A program made the translations under genes and the position numbers. Below the pieces are notes generated by a model. The model ran no database searches. It was not told where the DNA came from and saw only the letters and a program-made list of their open reading frames with translations. From Bacteroides sp. (GTDB taxonomy: Bacteria; Bacteroidota; Bacteroidia; Bacteroidales; Bacteroidaceae): 7,875 nt of DNA. Positions 1 to 6,416 of the stretch are shown here, piece by piece. Every line of letters starts with the position of its first letter. Positions within the stretch are counted from its first letter, which is position 1. The stretch spans positions 22,338-30,212 of the forward strand of contig DXOJ01000458.1 in NCBI GenBank assembly GCA_019412865.1, written 5' to 3'.

Positions 1-442
1 CGCAAATCAATACGCCGCCATGCGCAAATACTACTATATTTTCAGCCTCCTTTTGTTTGACTTCGTCTAAAAATGCGGCTACCCGTTTATACTGATCGGC
101 AAACGATTCTCCATTGGTTGCTTTTACATTCAGGTAATCGTCGTACCAGCATTGGAGATTCGGGTCTTTGATTTTATCAAAATACTGCATTTCCCAATCT
201 CCGAAATTAAGTTCCAGTATTCTTGGGTCACGGATGGCATCTCCGAATCCGCAATACTGTGCGAGACGGGTACATCTGGATAGAGGACTGGTATAGGCCA
301 TATCAAAGTGAATGGATTCGATTTTAGCTTTGGTTACAGCTGCTTCTGCCTCAAATGTAGGACGTAAAGGAACGTCTGACTGACCGTAACAAAGACCTTT
401 AGGAACGTCGACAGAGGTATGTCTGATTAGATAAATATTCAT
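1..442 (-). CDS. cobC: Alpha-ribazole phosphatase, histidine phosphatase family (C-terminus cut off by the window edge)
   Basis: This gene probably removes the 5'-phosphate from alpha-ribazole phosphate or from adenosylcobalamin phosphate, the last step of nucleotide-loop assembly in B12 synthesis, in the cytoplasm. I translated the minus strand from the ATG at 442-440 and read 147 residues with no stop before the edge. The protein opens MNIYLIRHTSVDV, where Arg7-His8 is the RH motif carrying the phosphorylated histidine. It continues with CYGQSDVPL (18-26), typical of the CobC branch, then TSPLSRC (51-57), ELNFGDWE (77-84) with the likely acid Glu78, and the second catalytic histidine in AHGG (His141). 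Family members are often somewhat under 200 residues, so a few dozen are probably missing. It starts 8 bases after the cobS stop and is the last visible gene of the operon. A general phosphoglycerate-mutase-like phosphatase is the alternative, but the motif set and operon argue for CobC. Confidence 0.9.
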   Translation of the reverse strand, partial: MNIYLIRHTSVDVPKGLCYGQSDVPLRPTFEAEAAVTKAKIESIHFDMAYTSPLSRCTRLAQYCGFGDAIRDPRILELNFGDWEMQYFDKIKDPNLQCWYDDYLNVKATNGESFADQYKRVAAFLDEVKQKEAENIVVFAHGGVLIC

Positions 443-450
443 AGGTTTAC

Positions 451-1197
451 TTATTTTATATAGATAGACATCACTGCTCCCAGCCAGAAACTTATTTCGC
501 TTAAGAGAAATAATGCACCGCAACAATCTCCGGTATATCCGTTCAGACGTCGTTTCATCATCCGGCAGATAAAGAAGAATACCAGAATGGGAAATATACA
601 TACGGGCCAGTAGCTTGGAGGAAGTAATAGGAGAGGCAGTATTCCCCCCATCGCAGACATAACGATCTCCCCCAAATTCATTCTTGTATATACTGTCCCA
701 GATTTGCTATCTTCTTCTTTCCGTGCGTAGGGCAGGTAATTGATGATATTGGAAGAAATGAATTTGCTCCAGGTATCTCCGCTTAGTAATAAGAAAGGAG
801 TAACTGTTAAGGGAAGTGCGACCAGTAGATTGTAAGCAAGCAGATAATAAATGATTAATCCCAAAACTCCATAGCTTCCGATATGGGAATCTTTCATGAT
901 GCGTAACGTGCTTTCCCTGTTCGTTCCACCTCCGAATCCATCGAAGAAATCGGCCAATCCATCCTCATGCAATGCTCCTGTGATAAGTAAACGTGAAGTC
1001 AGTGCCAAGATTACGGCTACTCCGTGAGGTAGAATAGTACTGGCTCCCCAGAAAATCAATGCCATCATTCCCCCGGTCAGCCAGCCACTGAAACTCCAAT
1101 AACTGACAACGTGTTTGAAACACTCCTGCGGAACTTCTTTTATTTTCCAGAAAGGCAATCGTGTAAAGAATATGAGTGCGGCAAGTATCTGGTTCAT
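451..1197 (-). CDS. cobS: Adenosylcobinamide-GDP ribazoletransferase (cobalamin synthase)
   Basis: CobS is the integral membrane enzyme that joins adenosylcobinamide-GDP to alpha-ribazole (or its phosphate), giving adenosylcobalamin (phosphate) and GMP. The 248-residue product matches the usual family length. It begins MNQILAALIFFTRLP, and the TRLP near the N-terminus is characteristic. Key conserved stretches are HEDGLADFFDGFGGG (77-91), an Asp-rich putative metal/substrate site, IMKDSHIGSYG (100-110) and GYTGDCCGALFLLSE (220-234). Hydrophobic segments lie around 40-73, 110-140, 178-211 and 226-247. I chose the ATG at 1197 over an in-frame upstream start at 1245 because the longer form would overlap cobT by 47 bases and add 16 residues outside the conserved start. 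With this choice the gene starts one base after the cobT stop, which suggests translational coupling. The next gene, cobC, begins 8 bases after its stop. Confidence 0.95.
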   Translation of the reverse strand: MNQILAALIFFTRLPFWKIKEVPQECFKHVVSYWSFSGWLTGGMMALIFWGASTILPHGVAVILALTSRLLITGALHEDGLADFFDGFGGGTNRESTLRIMKDSHIGSYGVLGLIIYYLLAYNLLVALPLTVTPFLLLSGDTWSKFISSNIINYLPYARKEEDSKSGTVYTRMNLGEIVMSAMGGILPLLLLPPSYWPVCIFPILVFFFICRMMKRRLNGYTGDCCGALFLLSEISFWLGAVMSIYIK

Positions 1198-1198
1198 C

Positions 1199-2236
1199 TT
1201 AGAAATATTTAGTGATAGAAGCATGAGCAAATGAATCCATCTCATTCAGCATTTTCATAGCAGAATCTACAATGGGATAGGCACAAACGGAACCGCTTCC
1301 TTCTCCAAGTCTTAATCCGAGATTGAGTAGGGGACGTGCTCCGAGATAATCCAATAATAGCTTATGTCCGCTCTCGTCTCCCTGATGACCGAATATGGCG
1401 TAGCTCATCACTTCCGGATAAAGGCGTGAAGCGGCAAGAATACAATTGGTCATTATAAATCCATCAATTAAAATAACCATTCCCAGTTCTGCAGCTTTGA
1501 GCATTGCTCCTACGGCCATTACCATTTCGTAACCTCCGAAACGGCAGAGGATTTCTTCTGCGGAATGCTCTCCCGGATATTGTTCGAGAGATCTTTTCAG
1601 AACTTCGTATTTGTGGTTTATTCCCTGGTGATTGAGTCCGCTTCCTGCACCTACACATTGATCTAATGGGATTCCGGTGAAGCAAGTCATCCATAGAGAA
1701 GAGGACGAAGTATTTCCGATTCCCATTTCACCGAAGCTAATGATATTGCAGCCTTCCTGGTGAGAAGTGTCCACACATTGGGCACCATGCTCCAGGCAAA
1801 GTTCCATCTCTTCAGGTGTCATGGCTGCTTTATGAAGGAAATTGCGTGTTCCTTTTCCGACTTTCATGTTAATGATACCTTTTTCATAAGGTAAATCATA
1901 ATCGACTCCTGCGTCTACAATTTTAAGAGTGAAACCGTGCTGTCGGCACAGGAAATTGATCCCTGCTCCCCCATGAAGAAAGTTGCTGATTTGTTGCCAG
2001 GTTACTTCTTTAGGAGATGGGCTGACTTTTTCTTCTACGATGCCATGATCTGCGGCAAAGATTATATTTTGAGGATGAGTTAATCGTGGAGAAAGGGATT
2101 GTTGGATCAGTCCGATTTGCAAAGCAATTTCTTCCAGTCTTCCAAGCGATCCTTTAGGCTTGGTCAGATTATTGATTTTGTCAATCAGAGCTTCTTTGAT
2201 AGCTTCATCCGGCTTTTGAATATGAAACGTTTTCAT
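1199..2236 (-). CDS. cobT: Nicotinate-nucleotide--dimethylbenzimidazole phosphoribosyltransferase
   Basis: CobT transfers phosphoribose from nicotinate mononucleotide to the lower-ligand base (5,6-dimethylbenzimidazole or another benzimidazole or purine), making alpha-ribazole phosphate for CobS. The 345-residue protein is close to the family norm and looks intact. Visible family motifs are [12 protein letters not shown] (24-35), FAADHGI (60-66), [13 protein letters not shown] (168-180) and LGEGSGS (310-316). Glu312 corresponds to the catalytic glutamate of the Salmonella enzyme, and Glu170 lies in the other conserved active-site loop. An in-frame upstream start at 2317 exists, but those 27 extra residues would lie inside cobU and look unlike the family, so I placed the start at the ATG at 2236. 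It lies two bases after the cobU stop and is preceded by A-rich sequence, not a Shine-Dalgarno site. The lower-ligand specificity cannot be read from the sequence. Confidence 0.95.
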   Translation of the reverse strand: MKTFHIQKPDEAIKEALIDKINNLTKPKGSLGRLEEIALQIGLIQQSLSPRLTHPQNIIFAADHGIVEEKVSPSPKEVTWQQISNFLHGGAGINFLCRQHGFTLKIVDAGVDYDLPYEKGIINMKVGKGTRNFLHKAAMTPEEMELCLEHGAQCVDTSHQEGCNIISFGEMGIGNTSSSSLWMTCFTGIPLDQCVGAGSGLNHQGINHKYEVLKRSLEQYPGEHSAEEILCRFGGYEMVMAVGAMLKAAELGMVILIDGFIMTNCILAASRLYPEVMSYAIFGHQGDESGHKLLLDYLGARPLLNLGLRLGEGSGSVCAYPIVDSAMKMLNEMDSFAHASITKYF

Positions 2237-2238
2237 GT

Positions 2239-2748
2239 TTATTTTATTTTTACGGGAATACCACTTGCCATGAGATATACATCGTCGGCATGCGATGCGA
2301 TGTATTGATTGGTCCAACCTTGCAAGTCTGTGAATTTACGTTGCAGTTTGTTCTCGGAAACTCCCCCCCAGCCAATCTCATTAGTTACAAATATGAAAGT
2401 GGCATCCTGCTGGGTAAATTTGTCGAATTCTTTTTTGACGGCTTCCAATGAGGAGGCAACGTTAGAATCAAACTCCATAAAGAAGTTAGTGCACCAAAGA
2501 GTTACACAATCTATCACTACGACTCTGCCCGCTACATTGTGACGGCTCAATTCTTTTTCTTCTTCTATATTTGTCCATTCAGGACCGCGGTTCTTTTGAT
2601 GGCGTTCCACCCTTTTTCTGAATTCTTCGTCCCATATCTTGGCAGTGGCCAAGTAAACCGGTGACGTAGTAAGTTCATGCGCTTTTTTTTCCGCAAACGA
2701 ACTTTTACCGGATCGTTGTCCTCCTGTGATTAGTATAATCCTTTTCAT
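2239..2748 (-). CDS. cobU: Bifunctional adenosylcobinamide kinase / adenosylcobinamide-phosphate guanylyltransferase
   Basis: CobU phosphorylates adenosylcobinamide and then adds GMP from GTP, producing adenosylcobinamide-GDP for CobS. The 169-residue protein starts [17 protein letters not shown], with a Walker A loop GGQRSGKS at 9-16. YLATA (32-36) follows, then His50 in [11 protein letters not shown], which fits the position of the histidine guanylylated in the Salmonella enzyme. [11 protein letters not shown] comes next, and near the C-terminus are [10 protein letters not shown] and the ending ASGIPVKIK, all typical of CobU. I used the ATG at 2748. A TTG ten codons upstream (2778) is in frame, but it overlaps the predicted -7 element and extends past the conserved start. 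It is the first gene of the cobUTSC operon and is divergent from the outer-membrane protein gene 136 bases away. Confidence 0.95.
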   Translation of the reverse strand: MKRIILITGGQRSGKSSFAEKKAHELTTSPVYLATAKIWDEEFRKRVERHQKNRGPEWTNIEEEKELSRHNVAGRVVVIDCVTLWCTNFFMEFDSNVASSLEAVKKEFDKFTQQDATFIFVTNEIGWGGVSENKLQRKFTDLQGWTNQYIASHADDVYLMASGIPVKIK

Positions 2749-2775
2749 TAAGTTGCTGATTGAATAATGGATGGA

Positions 2776-2783
2776 CAAAGGTA
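2776..2783 (-). promoter_or_regulatory. Possible -7 element for the cobUTSC operon
   Basis: On the minus strand these bases read TACCTTTG, an exact match to the Bacteroidetes primary-sigma -7 consensus TAnnTTTG. It ends 27 bases before the cobU ATG, so transcription would begin roughly 20 bases upstream of the start codon. No good TTTG -33 element is visible 19-21 bases further upstream, so the call rests on one half of the promoter plus its position. Confidence 0.45.
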
Positions 2784-2808
2784 TAAAAAATAACTCCGGG
2801 ATTAACCG

Positions 2809-2820
2809 TTTTACGTAAAA
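2809..2820. promoter_or_regulatory. 12-base perfect palindrome, candidate operator in the divergent promoter region
   Basis: TTTTACGTAAAA is a perfect inverted repeat with no spacer. It lies between the two outward-facing -7 elements, about 20-31 bases upstream of the predicted plus-strand start site and about 40-50 upstream of the minus-strand one. A dimeric regulator could bind there. The palindrome itself is certain. Its function is inference, and AT-rich palindromes of this size sometimes occur by chance. Confidence 0.25.
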
Positions 2821-2825
2821 GTTAT

Positions 2826-2833
2826 TAACTTTG
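2826..2833 (+). promoter_or_regulatory. Possible -7 element for the outer-membrane protein gene
   Basis: TAACTTTG matches TAnnTTTG exactly and lies 51 bases before the ATG at 2885, predicting a leader of about 45 bases. The expected -33 TTTG is not clear at the usual distance. An alternative reading takes the TTTG at 2830-2833 as the -33 element and TAAATATC at 2857-2864 as a poorer -7 element, with a 23-base spacer. Confidence 0.4.
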
Positions 2834-2884
2834 TCCCGATTTGTTTTAGATCAACATAAATATCAGACTTAACTACTATTAGAT

Positions 2885-5641
2885 ATGAACGCTTGTAAGT
2901 TAGTGGGATTGCTTTTGCTGCTACTTTGGGGACATACTGCTCTGTATGCTCAACAAGTGAGAACTGTGCGAGGAAGAGTGCAGACAATGGAAGCCGGCAG
3001 TAATGAGAAGCGGGCATTACCATCTGCCAGCATTGTTATTTTGGCGAAAAGCGATTCTGCCTTTATCAAGGGAATAACAAGTGATAAGAATGGGCGTTTC
3101 ATTCTTAATTATCAACCGCAGAAGAAAAAGAAATACCTGTTGAAGGTCTCTTTTATGGGAATGCAATCTGTATACCGGGCACTGGAAGACTCTGTATCGG
3201 TGAATATCGGTACAGTGGTATTGAAAGATGATGATATTCAGATTAGTGAAGTGACGATAACGGGAAAATTGCAGGAAGTAGTGATGGAGGGAGATACTAC
3301 GGTTATCAATGCTGCCGCTTTTAAAACTCGTGAAGGAGCTTATCTGGAAGATTTAGTGAAGCGTGTTCCCGGATTGGTATATAATAAGAAAGATAATTCG
3401 TTGACATACAACGGACAGCCCATCAGTGAAATCAATGTAAATGGCGAAGCTTTTTTCTCCGGAGATAAAAAGACGGCACTCGAAAATCTTCCGGCAGACT
3501 TGATTAGTAAGTTGAAAGTATATGATAAGAAATCGAAAGAAGAGGAGTTCACCGGAATTAGTTCAGGAGAAAAGAAATATGTACTTGACTTGCAGACTAA
3601 GGATGAATTGAATAAAACCTGGCTGACAAATGCAACGGTAGGATACGGGAATAACCAGAAGAAGGATTTCGAGGGGCAAGTGAATTATTTTAGTAAAGAC
3701 GGAGATAATCTTTCTTTTATCGCACAGTCTACCAACAGATACCAGAATAGTACGTACAAGGATAATATCAACAATTCGGTAGGAATGAATATGACTCATA
3801 AATTCGGTAAGAAATTCTCCCTGACCGGAAGTGTGAACTATAATTTGAACCGGAACGGAAATCTTTCTTCCATTTATCAGGAACAGTATTTGCCGGCAGG
3901 TAATCAATACTCTGCGTCTACTAACGAAAGTAACTCTAAGGGGCGGTCGATTAGTTCTAACTTCATGGGAAGCTGGGAAGTAGATAAACGTACACGTATA
4001 CATTTTACCGGTAATTTAGGAATCTCTCCTAATAGGAATGAAAACAGTAGCCAGAATGCATCTTTTGATGCTCCTCCCGGCATAAGTCATGAGAGCTTGT
4101 TTGATAACTTTGAATCTATTCCCCGGGATATAAAAGTGAATCGTAGCGAGAACCGGTCGCGTTCGGAGAATCAGTCGAACCGTTATAGCTGGATGATGAG
4201 TATTATGAGACGTCTGAATGAAAAAGGTACAACGCTGGCATTGAATATCCTGAACTCGGATTCGTGGGGAGATAATGAAAGTTTTTCGCTTTCTAAAACT
4301 ACTTATTTCCGTCTTGAAGATAAATTGGGAAATGATTCGGTGCTTTTTCGTAACCAGTATTTGAAGTCGCCTCAAAAAAATAATTCATGGAGAGTCGGGA
4401 TTACCTTTGCCCAGCCTATTGGTAAGAAGATGCATTTCCGGGTAGCATATAACTGGGATACTAACTATGAGCGTGATAATCGTGATACGTATGAATTATC
4501 TTCTCTGACGAAGTCGGAAGTCTTTGGTGAACTACCTCCCGACTATGAAGCAGGGTATGTGGATAGTTTGAGTAATCGGAGTCATAGTCGTACGAATGGC
4601 CATAATCTGGATGTGGGGCTTAATTACTCTGATGATACCTGGATGTTTAATGCCTCATTAGGGATGACTCCGCAAAAACGTGCCATTGAACGGAAAATGG
4701 GAAAGCTCTATGCGGACACTACCATGCATACTATCGACTTTCAGCCTATGATATGGGTGAATTGGAAAAAGAAAGAGGCCCGGATCACTTTCAATTATAG
4801 CGGTAGAACCCGGCAACCCTCCTTATCAGATTTAATGCCGCTGACGGATAACAGTAATCCGTTGTATATCACCCGGGGAAATCCGGATTTGAAACAGATG
4901 TTTTCTCATAGTGTCCGTGTGAGCTTTCAACATTCAAAAAAAGGTATATCTGCGAATATCGGCGGGCAGATGGAACAGAACAGTGTGACGCAGGTAGTGC
5001 TATATGATGCAAAAACCGGCGGACGTGAGACATCTCCTATTAATATTAACGGAAACTGGAATGTATATGGAAGTGCCAACTGGTGGAAGCGTCTGGGACA
5101 TTTTTCCTTGCGGTTGGATATGAACGGTAATCATAGCAATCGTGTCAGTATGATTAATGAAGACAAGAGCCTCGAACCGAAGAAAAGTACGACACGTGAT
5201 ACCGGATTGGGGTGTGACGCGAATGTATCTTATCAGCCCACCTGGGGAGGTATTGATTTCTCTACTTCCTGGAATTATCAGTATTCGCTTAATTCTATCA
5301 ATGATAACGATACCTATACGCGTAATTATAGTTTTCGTCTTGAAGGGTACGTTGATCTTCCTTTTGGCTTGCAATTACGGACTGACGGGGCTTATTCTTT
5401 CCGTAATGGTACGAATATCCGTAAAGGCGAAGATGACCAGATGTTGTGGAATGCAAGTGCCAGCTGGCGGTTCTTGAAAAAGAAAGAAGCGGAACTGTCT
5501 GCTTATTGGGCGGATATTCTCGGGAAGAGGAAAAGTTTCGGCCGTACGACTTCTTCTGATGGTTTTTATGAGTTCCGTAACCAGGAAATAAAAGGATATT
5601 TCATAGTCACTTTCAAATATAACTTTCGTTTGATGATGTGA
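2885..5641 (+). CDS. Outer-membrane beta-barrel protein, TonB-dependent-receptor-like, with carboxypeptidase-regulatory-like N-terminal domain
   Basis: This is probably a large outer-membrane barrel of the type annotated as 'outer membrane beta-barrel family protein' or TonB-dependent receptor in Bacteroidota. Its substrate is unknown. The 918-residue product begins with a signal peptide: a hydrophobic run at 6-16 with likely cleavage after Ala22, before QQVRTVRG. The only cysteine there (Cys4) is too early for a lipoprotein signal. A CarboxypepD_reg-like beta-sandwich spans about 27-115 (VRGRV, then LPSASIVILAKSDSAFIKG, TSDKNGRF, KVSFMGMQS). EVTITGKLQEV (122-132) could serve as a TonB-box-like region and leads into a plug-like domain (about 130-245) with EDLVKRVPGLVYNKKDN, INVNGEAFFSGD and KVYDKKSKEEEF. 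From about 250 onward, alternating strands rich in Asn, Ser and aromatic residues form the barrel, ending YFIVTFKYNFRLMM. No STN domain and no adjacent SusD-like gene are seen. It is divergent from cobUTSC, so a corrinoid role is possible but unsupported by any motif. Confidence 0.85.
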   Translation: MNACKLVGLLLLLLWGHTALYAQQVRTVRGRVQTMEAGSNEKRALPSASIVILAKSDSAFIKGITSDKNGRFILNYQPQKKKKYLLKVSFMGMQSVYRALEDSVSVNIGTVVLKDDDIQISEVTITGKLQEVVMEGDTTVINAAAFKTREGAYLEDLVKRVPGLVYNKKDNSLTYNGQPISEINVNGEAFFSGDKKTALENLPADLISKLKVYDKKSKEEEFTGISSGEKKYVLDLQTKDELNKTWLTNATVGYGNNQKKDFEGQVNYFSKDGDNLSFIAQSTNRYQNSTYKDNINNSVGMNMTHKFGKKFSLTGSVNYNLNRNGNLSSIYQEQYLPAGNQYSASTNESNSKGRSISSNFMGSWEVDKRTRIHFTGNLGISPNRNENSSQNASFDAPPGISHESLFDNFESIPRDIKVNRSENRSRSENQSNRYSWMMSIMRRLNEKGTTLALNILNSDSWGDNESFSLSKTTYFRLEDKLGNDSVLFRNQYLKSPQKNNSWRVGITFAQPIGKKMHFRVAYNWDTNYERDNRDTYELSSLTKSEVFGELPPDYEAGYVDSLSNRSHSRTNGHNLDVGLNYSDDTWMFNASLGMTPQKRAIERKMGKLYADTTMHTIDFQPMIWVNWKKKEARITFNYSGRTRQPSLSDLMPLTDNSNPLYITRGNPDLKQMFSHSVRVSFQHSKKGISANIGGQMEQNSVTQVVLYDAKTGGRETSPININGNWNVYGSANWWKRLGHFSLRLDMNGNHSNRVSMINEDKSLEPKKSTTRDTGLGCDANVSYQPTWGGIDFSTSWNYQYSLNSINDNDTYTRNYSFRLEGYVDLPFGLQLRTDGAYSFRNGTNIRKGEDDQMLWNASASWRFLKKKEAELSAYWADILGKRKSFGRTTSSDGFYEFRNQEIKGYFIVTFKYNFRLMM

Positions 5642-5658
5642 TTTTTAGAAAAAAGTCG

Positions 5659-5666
5659 TATGTTTG
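5659..5666 (+). promoter_or_regulatory. Possible -7 element for the cytidylate-kinase-like gene
   Basis: TATGTTTG is an exact TAnnTTTG match, 27 bases before the ATG at 5694. A TTTG at 5629-5632, inside the end of the preceding gene, could be the -33 element, but the 26-base spacer is longer than the usual 19-21. No convincing terminator lies in the 52-base gap after the barrel gene, so read-through from that gene is equally possible. Confidence 0.35.
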
Positions 5667-5693
5667 CTACAGAACCATAAAACAAAATGTACT

Positions 5694-6326
5694 ATGAGCG
5701 GTAATTATGTTATCAATATCGGCCGTCAGTTAGGTAGCGGCGGAAAAGAAATAGGAGAGAAGTTGGCAGCCCGTTTGGGAATCAACTTCTACGACAAGGA
5801 ACTGATTAATCTGGCTTCGGAGGAAAGTGGATTGTGTAAGGAGTTTTTTGAAAAGGCTGATGAAAAAGCCTCGCAGGGTATTATTGGCGGACTGTTCGGT
5901 ATGCGTTTCCCTTTTATCAGTGAGGGAGCTATGCCATGTAACAACTGCTTGAGCAATGATGCCTTGTTCAAAGTACAGAGTGATGTGATCCGTCATCTGG
6001 CAGCAGAAAGATCTTGTGTCTTTGTAGGACGTTGCGCAGATTATATTCTGAGAGAGCATCCTCGTTGCGCTAATGTTTTTATTTCAGCCTCTAAAGAAGA
6101 TCGCATAGCGCGGTTGTGTGGCATGCATCATATTGATGCGGAAGCTGCAGAAGAAATGATCGAAAAAGCGGATAAGAGACGTTCGGAATACTATAATTAT
6201 TATAGCTATAAAACGTGGGGAGCAGCAGCTACTTATCATTTGTGCATCGATTCTTCTTCTTTGGGAATTGAAGAGACAGTGCGGTTCATTGAAGAATTTG
6301 TAGTAAAGAAACTGCAGCTTGTATGA
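5694..6326 (+). CDS. Cytidylate-kinase-like family protein (P-loop nucleoside monophosphate kinase fold)
   Basis: The 210-residue cytoplasmic protein resembles the cytidylate-kinase-like family (PF13189), whose members have a nucleotide-kinase fold but mostly unproven substrates. The N-terminus YVINIGRQLGSGGKEIGEKLA carries the family's phosphate-binding loop GSGGKEIG (14-21), with Lys18 in the Walker position and no Ser/Thr after it, as is usual here. It continues with LGINFYDKELI (28-38), VFVGRCADYILRE (109-121), the strand NVFISASKEDRIARL (127-141) and a C-terminal region with KRRSEYYNYYS (161-171) and YHLCIDSSSLGIEETVRFI. I chose the ATG at 5694, giving MSGNYVINIGRQ; an in-frame TTG at 5664 would add ten residues outside the domain. 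The protein has eight cysteines, including a CNNC pair at 82-85 in the variable segment. It is unlikely to be the housekeeping Cmk, whose loop and length differ. Confidence 0.85.
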   Translation: MSGNYVINIGRQLGSGGKEIGEKLAARLGINFYDKELINLASEESGLCKEFFEKADEKASQGIIGGLFGMRFPFISEGAMPCNNCLSNDALFKVQSDVIRHLAAERSCVFVGRCADYILREHPRCANVFISASKEDRIARLCGMHHIDAEAAEEMIEKADKRRSEYYNYYSYKTWGAAATYHLCIDSSSLGIEETVRFIEEFVVKKLQLV

Positions 6327-6354
6327 CAGGATAGAAAAGTAGATTGAAAAAATA

Positions 6355-6396
6355 AATAAAGCCGGCATATTCCATTTGGATATAGCCGGCTTTATT
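6355..6396. terminator. Bidirectional intrinsic terminator between convergent genes
   Basis: AATAAAGCCGGC (6355-6366) pairs perfectly over 12 bases with GCCGGCTTTATT (6385-6396). The inner part can add further pairs (ATA/TAT and TCC/GGA with a bulge) around a short ATTT loop. On the plus strand the GC core is followed by TTTATTGTTTAT, and on the minus strand by an A/T tract rich in U once transcribed. It lies 28 bases after the kinase stop and 20 bases after the transporter stop (minus strand), so it can end both transcripts. Confidence 0.85.
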
Positions 6397-6416
6397 GTTT
6401 ATATGCTAAACTTGAT

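Noticed and set aside
451..1245. Extended cobS start giving 16 extra residues
   Set aside because: It would overlap the end of cobT, and the conserved CobS N-terminus begins at the ATG at 1197.
1199..2317. Extended cobT start giving 27 extra N-terminal residues
   Set aside because: The extension lies in another frame of cobU, does not look like the CobT N-terminus, and the ATG at 2236 fits the operon spacing.
2239..2778. Extended cobU start at a TTG codon
   Set aside because: The TTG lies inside the predicted -7 element and the added residues precede the conserved beta strand and Walker A loop.
3563..4375. Long open frames on the minus strand within the barrel gene
   Set aside because: They lie opposite a clearly coding gene and have no recognisable domains or start context, so they are shadows of its codon pattern.
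4374..4380. Runs of seven A's in the barrel gene (here and near 4937) as possible phase-variation or frameshift sites
   Set aside because: The frame is intact through both, seven A's are common in AT-rich genes, and no alternative-frame extension of interest follows.
5660..5680. Six-codon open frame (MFATEP) just upstream of the kinase-like gene, as a possible leader peptide
   Set aside because: It is too short to support, overlaps the predicted -7 element, and shows no attenuator-like hairpins after it.
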